DNA of 64,000 nucleotides from Lutibacter sp. Lineage in GTDB: Bacteria > Bacteroidota > Bacteroidia > Flavobacteriales > Flavobacteriaceae. The DNA is taken from positions 40,509 to 104,508 of the forward strand of contig DAIDMK010000008.1 in NCBI GenBank assembly GCA_027449025.1. Direction: 5' to 3'. The notes beneath the pieces are model-generated. The model worked only from the letters and a program-made list of their open reading frames with translations. It did no database searches and had not been told where the DNA came from. The translations under genes were made by a program, and so were the position numbers. Positions 56,949-64,000 of this stretch are shown here, piece by piece; position 1 is the stretch's first letter, and each line of letters opens with the position of its first letter.

Positions 56949-57629
56949 TTAAATATGCTTTAATGGTGCAGGCGTAGGCTTAAATTTAAATTTCTTAGTG
57001 CCTTTTTTTACTGCATTTAGAAAATCTGCACCTGGATCTGTTTTATTTGTTCGGTAAGCATCATCCTTTTCCAACCAAAGTTCATGCCCTTCAAAATTGG
57101 TATATTCATAATGCCCAATTAAATATTCAATACCATATTTTTTGCTTAAGTATTTTACCAGCCAAATATTGGCGATAATTTGTTTTTTTGTCAAAGGCGT
57201 TTGTGCTGTTCCCCCAACATTTTCAATACCAATAGCGCAATGGTTTAAACCAATTACATGCCTGGCCATGGTGGTTTCATCCATTAAACGATAGATGGTG
57301 CCGTCTTGATCCACTAAAAATTGCGAAGACACATTTAACCCGCTTGAACTTTTAATTTCCGACCTAAATTCTGGCAATTTTGGGTTATAAAATGCCTCAA
57401 ACGATTTTTGTAAGTTTGGAATTTCAGTCCAATGCAAAACAATCATTTTTGGTGTTATGGAAGGCGATTCTTGCTCCAGGCCGTAACGGCTGGAAAGGTA
57501 CTCTAAAGTAAGCTGATTGCGTTCTTCATCAAAGGTAATTGGCCTTTCAACAATTTTTTTTGACGTTGAACACGACATGAATAACAGAAAACTTATAAAA
57601 ACCGTGAAATACCTCATTTTAAAATTCAT
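56949..57629 (-). CDS. N-acetylmuramoyl-L-alanine amidase (AmpD/Amidase_2 type), lipoprotein
   Basis: 226 residues. A lipoprotein signal ends in MSCS (acyl-Cys about 20), so it is envelope-located rather than cytoplasmic. Amidase_2 core: first zinc His in IVLHWTE (about 65), His in ARHVIGLNHCAIGIENVGG, and His/Asp in LIGHYEY and TDPG near residues 168-202. It cleaves the bond between MurNAc and the stem peptide. Next to the M14 gene on the same strand and divergent from LD-carboxypeptidase, within the peptide-recycling group. Confidence 0.9.
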   Translation of the reverse strand: MNFKMRYFTVFISFLLFMSCSTSKKIVERPITFDEERNQLTLEYLSSRYGLEQESPSITPKMIVLHWTEIPNLQKSFEAFYNPKLPEFRSEIKSSSGLNVSSQFLVDQDGTIYRLMDETTMARHVIGLNHCAIGIENVGGTAQTPLTKKQIIANIWLVKYLSKKYGIEYLIGHYEYTNFEGHELWLEKDDAYRTNKTDPGADFLNAVKKGTKKFKFKPTPAPLKHI

Positions 57630-57797
57630 TATGTTTTTTTCAAATTTAGCATAAAAAAAATTTGGATAAGTAATGGTAACCTAAAAATTTACATCAATTA
57701 TTTAAAGATTAAAAACAACTAGTCATAATAACTAAATTTTTGTGCTTTCATTGGGCAATAAATTACCAAAAAACATATATTTACAATAAATCTTTTT

Positions 57798-58859
57798 ATG
57801 ATGTTTTTAAAGCGAATAATCTATTTTACCCTTTTTATGGCTTTGGTGAATGTTGGCTGTAAATCAACAGCCCCACAAAGCACAACACCCGTTAATATTC
57901 CTACGGAGCCCATTATTGTTGCAAAGTCAGAAAACTTGATAAGACCACCTTACCTACAACAAGGCGACACCGTAGCCATTGTTTCTCCGGCAGGGAATTT
58001 AAACAATAAGGTCGCTGAAATTGAGCAAGCGATAAAATTACTTAATGGCTGGAATTTAAATGTTGTTGTAGGCAAAAATGTCTTTAACCAAAATAATGAA
58101 TTTGCCGGCACTGACGAAGAACGCGCCGCCGACTTTCAAAAAGCATTGAACAATCCAAACATAAAGGCCATTTGGTGTGCCCGCGGTGGTTATGGATCTG
58201 TAAGAATTCTAGATAAATTAGACTATGAAGCGTTCAAAGAACATCCTAAATGGGTAATTGGCTATTCCGACATAACCGCCATTCACAATCAAATTCATAA
58301 CCTCGGCTACGAGTCTATCCATAGCATTATGGGCATCAGTTTAGATATTTACTGTGAATACCCAGAAGAAAATGCAGCTTCATTTAAAGATGCTATTTTC
58401 GGGAAACAATTGTCGTATAAAATTGAAGGAACCACATACAACCGGACAGGAAGTGCAACCGGACAAATTGTTGGTGGCAACCTTACACTTTTACATACGA
58501 TGTTGGGTTCAAAAACCAGTATTGACACCAGCGGAAAAATTTTATTTATTGAAGAAGTTGGGGAACAAGCCTATCATATAGACAGAATGTTGCAAAGCTT
58601 AAAACGAGCCGGTTATTTTGAAAATTGCAAAGGAATTGTTGTTGGTTCTATCAGTAAAATTAAGGGAAACATCATAGAAGATTGGGGAAAACCCATTGAG
58701 CAACTTATTTTGGATGCTGTTAAAGAGTACGATTTTCCGATATTATTTAATTTTCCTGCCGGCCATGAAGAATCCAACCTGACATTAATTTTGGGAAGAA
58801 CTGTTGAACTGACCGTTGGAAATAATGATGCTACCCTTGTTTTTAAAAATTTAGATTAA
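57798..58859 (+). CDS. LD-carboxypeptidase (peptidase S66), lipoprotein
   Basis: 353 residues. Lipoprotein signal with lipobox NVGC (acyl-Cys21), so probably periplasmic, unlike the cytoplasmic LdcA of E. coli. S66 features: VAIVSPAG, WCARGGYGS, the nucleophile Ser157 in GYSDIT, Glu in IEEVGEQAYHIDRML and His in PAGHEESN. It removes the terminal D-Ala from tetrapeptides to give tripeptides, the step before epimerase or Mpl. First gene of a plus-strand group with the epimerase and a PLP enzyme. Confidence 0.92.
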   Translation: MMFLKRIIYFTLFMALVNVGCKSTAPQSTTPVNIPTEPIIVAKSENLIRPPYLQQGDTVAIVSPAGNLNNKVAEIEQAIKLLNGWNLNVVVGKNVFNQNNEFAGTDEERAADFQKALNNPNIKAIWCARGGYGSVRILDKLDYEAFKEHPKWVIGYSDITAIHNQIHNLGYESIHSIMGISLDIYCEYPEENAASFKDAIFGKQLSYKIEGTTYNRTGSATGQIVGGNLTLLHTMLGSKTSIDTSGKILFIEEVGEQAYHIDRMLQSLKRAGYFENCKGIVVGSISKIKGNIIEDWGKPIEQLILDAVKEYDFPILFNFPAGHEESNLTLILGRTVELTVGNNDATLVFKNLD

Positions 58860-58940
58860 ATAAGCATTCCACATAAATTATGATTAGCTCATACACTTCT
58901 TGTAAAAAATCAATAAATTCACCTCTTAATATTTTATGCC

Positions 58941-59951
58941 ATGAAATTAATTCTAAAGCCCTATAATTTAAAATTACAACACACTTTTACAATTTCCAGA
59001 GAATCCTATGACATTCAGCCAACTTTAATAGTTGAACTAAAAGATGGTAAATTTTCAGGCTATGGTGAAGCGACTTCCAACCCATATTATCATATAACGG
59101 TTCCAAAAATGATGGAGCATTTAAAATCATTGGAGTCCTTTATCTCAGAAAATTCAAATTTAACGCCAGAAGCGTTTTGGGACAAAATATATCCTCACTT
59201 AAAACATGATATGTTTGCTTTATGCGCATTGGATCTTGCTTACAATGATTTATTCGCCCACAAAAAAGGAAAAAAATTGTATGAGTTATGGAATTATGAC
59301 ATTAACCATAATCCATTGACTGATTATACTATAGGTATAGATACCATGGAAAAAATGGTGGAAAAAATGCAAGAGCGTCCTTGGCCAATTTATAAAATAA
59401 AATTAGGAACTAAAGAAGACATTAAAATAATAAAGGAACTCCGCAAACATACAGATGCCATTTTTAGGGTAGATGCAAATTGTGGATGGACAGTAGAAGA
59501 AACAATAAATAATGCCCTTGAATTGCAAAAGTTGGGGGTAGAATTTATTGAACAACCTTTAAAAGCCGACCATTGGGATGGGCAAAGAGAAGTTTTCTTG
59601 AAATCGGTTTTACCGATTATTGCAGACGAAAGTTGCCAAGTGGAAGCAGATGTTTTAAAATGCCACAATCATTTTCATGGCGTGAATGTAAAATTGGTAA
59701 AATGCGGTGGGTTAACCGCTGCCAAAAGAATGCTGCTTGAAGCAAGAAGTCTTGGCATGAAAACGATGGTTGGCTGCATGACGGAATCTTCAGTGGGTAT
59801 TTCGGCAATCGCCCATTTATTGCCCTTATTGGATTATGTGGATATGGATGGTGCTCTTTTATTGGCAAAAGACATCGCAAAAGGCGTTACCATTAAGGAC
59901 GGGATTGTAAAATACAGCGATTTAAACGGAATAGGCGTTTCTTTAATTTAG
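58941..59951 (+). CDS. dipeptide epimerase (L-Ala-D/L-Glu epimerase type)
   Basis: 336 residues, enolase superfamily of the muconate-lactonizing group. Catalytic Lys pair: Lys154 in YKIKLG and Lys251 in VNVKLVKCGG. Metal ligands are Asp in FRVDANCG, Glu in EFIEQPL and Asp in IADESC. The family inverts D-Glu in L-Ala-D-Glu from murein so that peptidases can hydrolyse it. The gene context (LD-carboxypeptidase, amidase) supports that substrate. No signal peptide, cytoplasmic. Its stop is 5 bases before the next gene. Confidence 0.92.
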   Translation: MKLILKPYNLKLQHTFTISRESYDIQPTLIVELKDGKFSGYGEATSNPYYHITVPKMMEHLKSLESFISENSNLTPEAFWDKIYPHLKHDMFALCALDLAYNDLFAHKKGKKLYELWNYDINHNPLTDYTIGIDTMEKMVEKMQERPWPIYKIKLGTKEDIKIIKELRKHTDAIFRVDANCGWTVEETINNALELQKLGVEFIEQPLKADHWDGQREVFLKSVLPIIADESCQVEADVLKCHNHFHGVNVKLVKCGGLTAAKRMLLEARSLGMKTMVGCMTESSVGISAIAHLLPLLDYVDMDGALLLAKDIAKGVTIKDGIVKYSDLNGIGVSLI

Positions 59952-59956
59952 CGAAA

Positions 59957-60985
59957 ATGATTGTAGATGAATTCCCCGATAGGGAAATTACCGTAAATGG
60001 AGAGAAATATCTATATTTTGGAGGCACCTCTTATTTGGGAATGGCAACAAATAAGGAATTTCAAGAAATAATTTCTGAAAGTTTAAAAAAATGGGGCACC
60101 TTTTATGGAAGCTCTAGAAACGCAAATGTAAAATTAGCCATTTATGACAAGTTCGAAAGCTATTTTTCTGACTATTTGGGGGCAGAAACTGCTTTAACAG
60201 TTTCCTCAGGAACCTTGGCTGGTAAAATGGTTATCGATTATTTGTCGAAATCCGAGGTTGTTTTCTTTCATTATCCAAAAACACATCCAGCCATTTTAGC
60301 GCCTAATAGCCTGCCTTTATTTATCAATAATAAGCTACATCCCAAACTTCAAGATGCAATTTTGGAAGAAATTGTGATTACCGTTGACGCTATTTTACCT
60401 TTGGAAACAACACCTACTCCATTCGATTTTTTAAATGAAATTCCATCCCAAAAGAAAATCACCTTGGTTGTGGATGAATCACATAGTTTAGGTATTCTTG
60501 GAAAGTTGGGAGAAGGAATATTCTCAACAATCCGATCTGAAAAGCTGCATAGAAAAATTATGATTTCATCGTTAGGGAAGGCTTTTGGACTCTCGGGAGG
60601 CATTATTGCATCGGATAAAGAATTTATTGAAGGCCTAAGGGAAGAACCTGTTTTTGTGTCCTCTTCCGGAGCAAATCCCGCCTATTTAGAAGCTTATATT
60701 AAAGGACTTCACTTATATGAAAAACAGCGACAGCTCCTTATGCAAAACTTAGACTTTTTGGATAAAATATTAGCGCCAAAAAGAGATTTCCAATTTAACA
60801 AAACCTATCCTGTACTATACTCAAACAGCGATAAGATATACAAATCTTTATTGAGGGAACATATTGTTATTGCCAGATTTAAATATCCTACTTACGAAAA
60901 CTACATGAGCAGAATAGTGATTACCGCAAATCACACCATAGCAGATTTAATGAAATTAAAACAAGTTTTAACATTCAATAATTAA
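59957..60985 (+). CDS. PLP-dependent enzyme, BioF/KBL-like (alpha-oxoamine synthase fold)
   Basis: 342 residues, about 50 shorter than BioF or KBL. Fold type I features: YFGGTSYLGMA (N-terminal loop), FYGSSRNANV, VDESHSLGILG with the cofactor Asp and His, and SSLGKAFGLSGG with the PLP lysine Lys208. It begins 5 bases after the epimerase stop, so the two are surely co-translated. Function unknown: an aminotransferase, decarboxylase or acyl-CoA condensing enzyme acting on murein-derived amino acids are all possible. Ends at a strong terminator. Confidence 0.85.
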   Translation: MIVDEFPDREITVNGEKYLYFGGTSYLGMATNKEFQEIISESLKKWGTFYGSSRNANVKLAIYDKFESYFSDYLGAETALTVSSGTLAGKMVIDYLSKSEVVFFHYPKTHPAILAPNSLPLFINNKLHPKLQDAILEEIVITVDAILPLETTPTPFDFLNEIPSQKKITLVVDESHSLGILGKLGEGIFSTIRSEKLHRKIMISSLGKAFGLSGGIIASDKEFIEGLREEPVFVSSSGANPAYLEAYIKGLHLYEKQRQLLMQNLDFLDKILAPKRDFQFNKTYPVLYSNSDKIYKSLLREHIVIARFKYPTYENYMSRIVITANHTIADLMKLKQVLTFNN

Positions 60986-61012
60986 AAAAAAGCTGTCTGA
61001 GACAGCTTTTTT
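60984..61012. terminator. bidirectional terminator
   Basis: AGCTGTC (60991-60997), TGA loop, GACAGCT (61001-61007), flanked by an A run and a T run; it lies between the convergent PLP-enzyme and susD genes. Confidence 0.85.
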
Positions 61013-61038
61013 AATTTTATTAAAATTACACCAATTTA

Positions 61039-62538
61039 TTATTCAAATAGCCAAATATTCTTTACTGAGCTACTCTCATCGTAAGGGATGTTAGAATTTG
61101 TATTGGTTTCTGTAGTCGGATAGATGGCTTTAGTGTACCATTTACCTAAATATTCATCATCAGGTTGTTGTACTCTTAAAGCTAAGCCTTTAAATACATC
61201 GGGAGAAAAATTATATCTACGAAAATCGTTATATGTTTCAGTATTATGAATATTCGAAATATATTTTTCTCTCATAATATTATGAAGTTGCAAATTAGAT
61301 TGTCCTACATCAACAGAGGCATCAGCTATATAAGCAGCTCCATTAACACCCAATTTATCCATACTAGCCTGAATTCCTGCCAAATAAGCACTATAACCAC
61401 TTGCGGTAGTTCCGGCACTAGTGGTAGAACCACCATTTGCTAAGAACTCAGCTTCAGCTTTAATAAACAAAGCTTCAGAATAAGTAAACAACAATAATGG
61501 TGAAGTACTGGAAGTATAAAATCCACCATCTTTGTAATAAACGTTCCCTGGTTGTCCATCAGAAGATTCTCCATCTCCACCATTCATAAAACCTCTCCAA
61601 GGAGTTCCAGCAGGTGAAGGAACACCAACACCTATTTCTTTCACAAATATAGATGAAAGTCGTGGGTCCTCTGTAATAGTTCCAACAAAAGGATACTGAT
61701 TACCATTCATTAAACTTATTAGTTGATCATTAAGCGCATAGTAAAAATTAGAAGTACTTCTTTGTGTTATATTTATAGAATAATAAGGATTGTTCTTATC
61801 GGATGGATAATTTAATTGAAAATCATCTGCATTTGAAGTAAATCCTTTAGATATAGAAGTTAGAACGTCAGAAGTGGCGGTACCGCCATTTTTCATCATT
61901 TTTAGTTGCATTCTCGCTTTAAAAGTATAAGCAGCTCTTAACCATTTTTTAAAAGCATCAGATCCTCCGCCATATATTATATCTTCATTGCCTAAAAGTT
62001 GACCAGACGGATCGGCCGATTCTAAAGTTGCAATAGCTTCATTTAATAAAGTTAAGGCTTGATTGTACACAATTTTTCCATCATCTAAAGCTGGATATGG
62101 ATAATTTGCTGGATCACTAGTTTGAGAATACGGTACATCTCCCCAACATTCTACAGCAAAACTTATATTGATTGCTTTTAATATTTTAATCACAGCCCCA
62201 TAATGAAGTGCTCCACTTTCGGTGGCTTTAGCTTCCAAAACCTTAATATCTGGCAGGATATCTGTATAAATTATACTCCATGTGCTTCCAAGTGAAGAGA
62301 ACCCACTAGCACCATAACCGTAGCTGCCAAAATTTTGAACATAATTACCAAATACAGTCGTTGCATAATAATTAGCCAGTACGGTATTTTTCATTACAGG
62401 ACCTATAATGTCCTTCATTCCTAAAGTGCTTTCTTCTTGAACTCCTGAAGGAGTATTTACATCTAAGTAATTATCACATCCATTAATCATAAAGATAACA
62501 GAAATGATGAGTATTAAATTTTTTATATTGTTTTTCAT
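61039..62538 (-). CDS. SusD/RagB-like nutrient-binding lipoprotein
   Basis: 499 residues. Lipoprotein signal with lipobox MINGC (acyl-Cys21) followed by DNYLDVNTP, the usual SusD start. TPR-type helices follow, with ECWGDVPYSQTSDP (about 131-144), YIFR-like RAAYTFKARMQLKM and a C-terminal MREKYI / YNDFRRY region. It resembles the SusD_2-like group. SusD proteins cap the SusC TonB-dependent transporter on the cell surface. It lies 11 bases after the C-terminal part of susC on the same strand, so they belong to one operon; here the 5' part of that susC is displaced. Confidence 0.92.
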   Translation of the reverse strand: MKNNIKNLILIISVIFMINGCDNYLDVNTPSGVQEESTLGMKDIIGPVMKNTVLANYYATTVFGNYVQNFGSYGYGASGFSSLGSTWSIIYTDILPDIKVLEAKATESGALHYGAVIKILKAINISFAVECWGDVPYSQTSDPANYPYPALDDGKIVYNQALTLLNEAIATLESADPSGQLLGNEDIIYGGGSDAFKKWLRAAYTFKARMQLKMMKNGGTATSDVLTSISKGFTSNADDFQLNYPSDKNNPYYSINITQRSTSNFYYALNDQLISLMNGNQYPFVGTITEDPRLSSIFVKEIGVGVPSPAGTPWRGFMNGGDGESSDGQPGNVYYKDGGFYTSSTSPLLLFTYSEALFIKAEAEFLANGGSTTSAGTTASGYSAYLAGIQASMDKLGVNGAAYIADASVDVGQSNLQLHNIMREKYISNIHNTETYNDFRRYNFSPDVFKGLALRVQQPDDEYLGKWYTKAIYPTTETNTNSNIPYDESSSVKNIWLFE

Positions 62539-62549
62539 ATTTTCTGATT

Positions 62550-63440
62550 TTAAAATTTGAATGAAAGACTAAAGGAATATGATTCGGTCAAAGGAATGCC
62601 TCTTCCTGTAAATCCATTAATATTACTTCCCGCACTATAATCACTTCCTTCTGGGTCGTATCCATCAAAAGGAGTCCAGAGTAAAATATTATTAACACTT
62701 GCGCCAATCTTAATATTGTCAATATGTTTACTAACAAGACTACCTTTTAAAATGTAAGAAAGACTTATATTTCTCAACTTAACCCATGAGGCATCTTGAA
62801 GAAGTACCTCAGCATTTCTTCTCCAATATGTTGTAGTGTTAAATAGATTGTATAATGACGCAGATGTAGGTGATGTATCCACAACAGTGGTATTTGGAAT
62901 ATAAGACCCTGCGTTATTAGGATCTTCCATAACACCATCAAACACATAAGTATCATTTTCTCTAAATTGTAAAGAAAATTCAGAACTTCCCATCCTGTTA
63001 TTAATATACCTAGTCCAAGAATATTTATCTCCTCCTTCTTTCCATTCTATTAAGAAATTTAAATTAAAACCTTTCCATTCTATAGTATTGCCAAATCCCA
63101 TTGTAAAGTCTTCTGTTGAATTACCCACAATTACTTTTTCATCAAAATTAGTTGTTGGCAATCCATTCTTGCCAAGAATTAATTGACCGTCAGCGGTTCT
63201 GTTAGAAGGATACCCATAAATAGCACCAATGTGATCACCTTCTCTTGGTTGAAGATATAAATTTGCACCTGTAGGATCAGGGTCTGGAGTTACAAAATCG
63301 ATATAAGGAACGTCATCGGGTAAATCGGTAACTTTACCATCATTTGTTGCAAAGGTATAATCTATTGAATAGGTAAAGTCTTTACTCTTAATGATATCAC
63401 CGCTCAATAATAATTCATGTCCTACTTTTCCAATCTCTGA
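62550..63440 (-). pseudogene. SusC/RagA C-terminal fragment (5' part displaced)
   Basis: About 296 codons open from the stop at 62550 up to an in-frame TAA at 63441-63443. Encodes the last beta-strands of a SusC barrel: GHELLLSGDIIKSKDFTYS, WVKLRNISLSYIL, IKIGASVNNILLWTPFDGYDPEGSD, and terminal SFSLSFKF ending in Phe as required for barrel insertion. There is no start codon suitable for export, no signal peptide, no plug domain and no TonB box, so it cannot work alone. The rest should lie to the right on the minus strand, but the adjacent sequence is SusC coding DNA in the opposite orientation. It is labelled pseudogene only because it is incomplete as read; it may be one state of an invertible gene. 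Confidence 0.85.
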
Positions 63441-64000
63441 TTATCTAAATCCAGATGGTTCCAGAAGGAATCCTTATCCTGGATTTATTGATAACCCTTT
63501 GTACAATGCCAAGTATAGTTCTTTAAATGAAGATTCAAATCGTTGGATTGCTAGTACAAACCTTATTTGGACTCCAAAAGAATGGGTTAGCGTAAATTAT
63601 TCAGCCCAAATAGATAATTACAATTCAATTTTTAATCGTTTTGTAGCACCAGATTTAGATGAAGGTGCTGGTGAAAATGGGTTTATTATTAATGAAAACA
63701 TTAATTTTACTGGCTTAGAGTCTAATTTTCTAGTCAATTTTACTCATAACTTTTCAGAGGACATAAATACTTCATTACTTTTAGGTAATCAAATCTCCGA
63801 CAAAAGCTGGGAATCTAATAGACAATATGGTCAAGATTTATTATTTCCACGTGTAAATCACATCAGCAATACGCAAGGAGGTTTTGCCGTTTCAAATGAT
63901 CTTACCACCTTGAGAGAAATCGGTGTTTTTGCTGAACTTAAAGTGGGGTTATACAACAAGCTATTTTTAACTTTAACAGGAAGAAATGATTGGTTATCCA
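63421..64000 (+). pseudogene. SusC/RagA middle fragment in reverse orientation, running off the window
   Basis: Open frame to the window end (about 193 codons; it stays open leftwards to 63391). Reads as the barrel part of SusC just after the plug: FPISDYLNPDGSRRNPYPG, FIDNPLYNAKYSSLNEDSNR, WIASTNLIWTPKEW, LKVGLYNKLFLTLTGRNDW at the end. This lies well N-terminal to the minus-strand fragment in the SusC order. No signal peptide or plug. Its N-terminal edge abuts the edge of the minus-strand fragment at about 63415-63440. Either the inverted centre of the same susC or a second susC joined head to head. Confidence 0.83.

Noticed and set aside
59961..59995. CCCCGATAGGG in the PLP-enzyme gene as another palindromic element
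   Set aside because: The encoded FPDREITVNG fits the expected N-terminus of the family and the inverted repeat is short and imperfect.
62774..62956. Small minus-strand ORF in the susC fragment
   Set aside because: Out-of-frame shadow of the SusC C-terminal reading frame.
63391..63420. In-frame ATG at 63391 as a real start for the plus-strand SusC piece
   Set aside because: The codons before 63421 come from the complementary strand of the other susC fragment, and no signal peptide follows.
1..64000. CRISPR arrays, prophage, insertion sequences, rRNA and tRNA clusters
   Set aside because: None seen: no regularly spaced direct repeats with unique spacers, no transposase or integrase frames, and no rRNA-like or tRNA-like segments apart from the tmRNA.

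Overview
The window is AT-rich DNA from a member of the Bacteroidota, almost certainly a Flavobacteriaceae-type bacterium. The evidence is a type IX secretion (T9SS) substrate with a CHU_C-type C-terminus next to PorP/SprF and OmpA genes, a SusC/SusD pair, a fused SecDF, an HPRT-adenylate kinase fusion, a tmRNA tag ending in NYALAA, and promoters with the TAnnTTTG -7 box. No rRNA or tRNA genes, CRISPR arrays, phage genes or transposases were seen. The only RNA gene recognised is tmRNA (ssrA).

Layout. 0-9.4 kb: a SET-domain protein, a fluoride exporter (crcB) with DUF190, a YbbA/YbbP-type ABC system divergent from a TesA-like esterase, a GNAT, a membrane protein followed by an 88-bp tandem repeat, and formate-THF ligase. 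9.6-15 kb: housekeeping genes secDF, hpt-adk and obg. 15-25 kb: flavobacterial envelope proteins of unknown role, a YjjG-like phosphatase, a deacetylase-fold protein, radC, trkA-trkH and mpl. 25.3-31.5 kb: a repeat-rich secreted T9SS protein with its SprF-like and OmpA-like partners. 31.6-45.5 kb: a 2071-residue alpha-2-macroglobulin, a DUF4136 lipoprotein, kdsA, class II ribonucleotide reductase, a LYS1-like dehydrogenase with DUF3820, and ssrA.

45.5-61 kb reads as a peptidoglycan/chitin-fragment scavenging region. The sugar half is GH20 hexosaminidase, NagX-like acyltransferase, FucP/NagP-like transporter and a NagB-deacetylase fusion. The peptide half is PBP4-type carboxypeptidase, M14 peptidase, AmpD-like amidase, LD-carboxypeptidase, L-Ala-D/L-Glu epimerase and a small PLP enzyme. 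An NhaC-type antiporter lies between the halves. The mpl gene at 24 kb fits the same theme.

The most unusual part is the right edge. A susD gene and the 3' part of susC lie on the minus strand. At about 63.42 kb the susC reading breaks off, and the middle part of a SusC protein continues on the plus strand in the opposite direction to the window end. This is the signature of a DNA inversion with a breakpoint inside susC, which would be a candidate phase-variable outer-membrane transporter; a chimeric assembly must be excluded. Several repeat families also stand out: an 88-bp element in tandem at 7.5 kb with a third partial copy in front of a lipoprotein gene at 38.3 kb, palindromic short repeats inserted in frame in the alpha-2-macroglobulin gene, GC-rich hairpins placed just after stop codons, and a CGCAAA-rich non-coding stretch at 55 kb.
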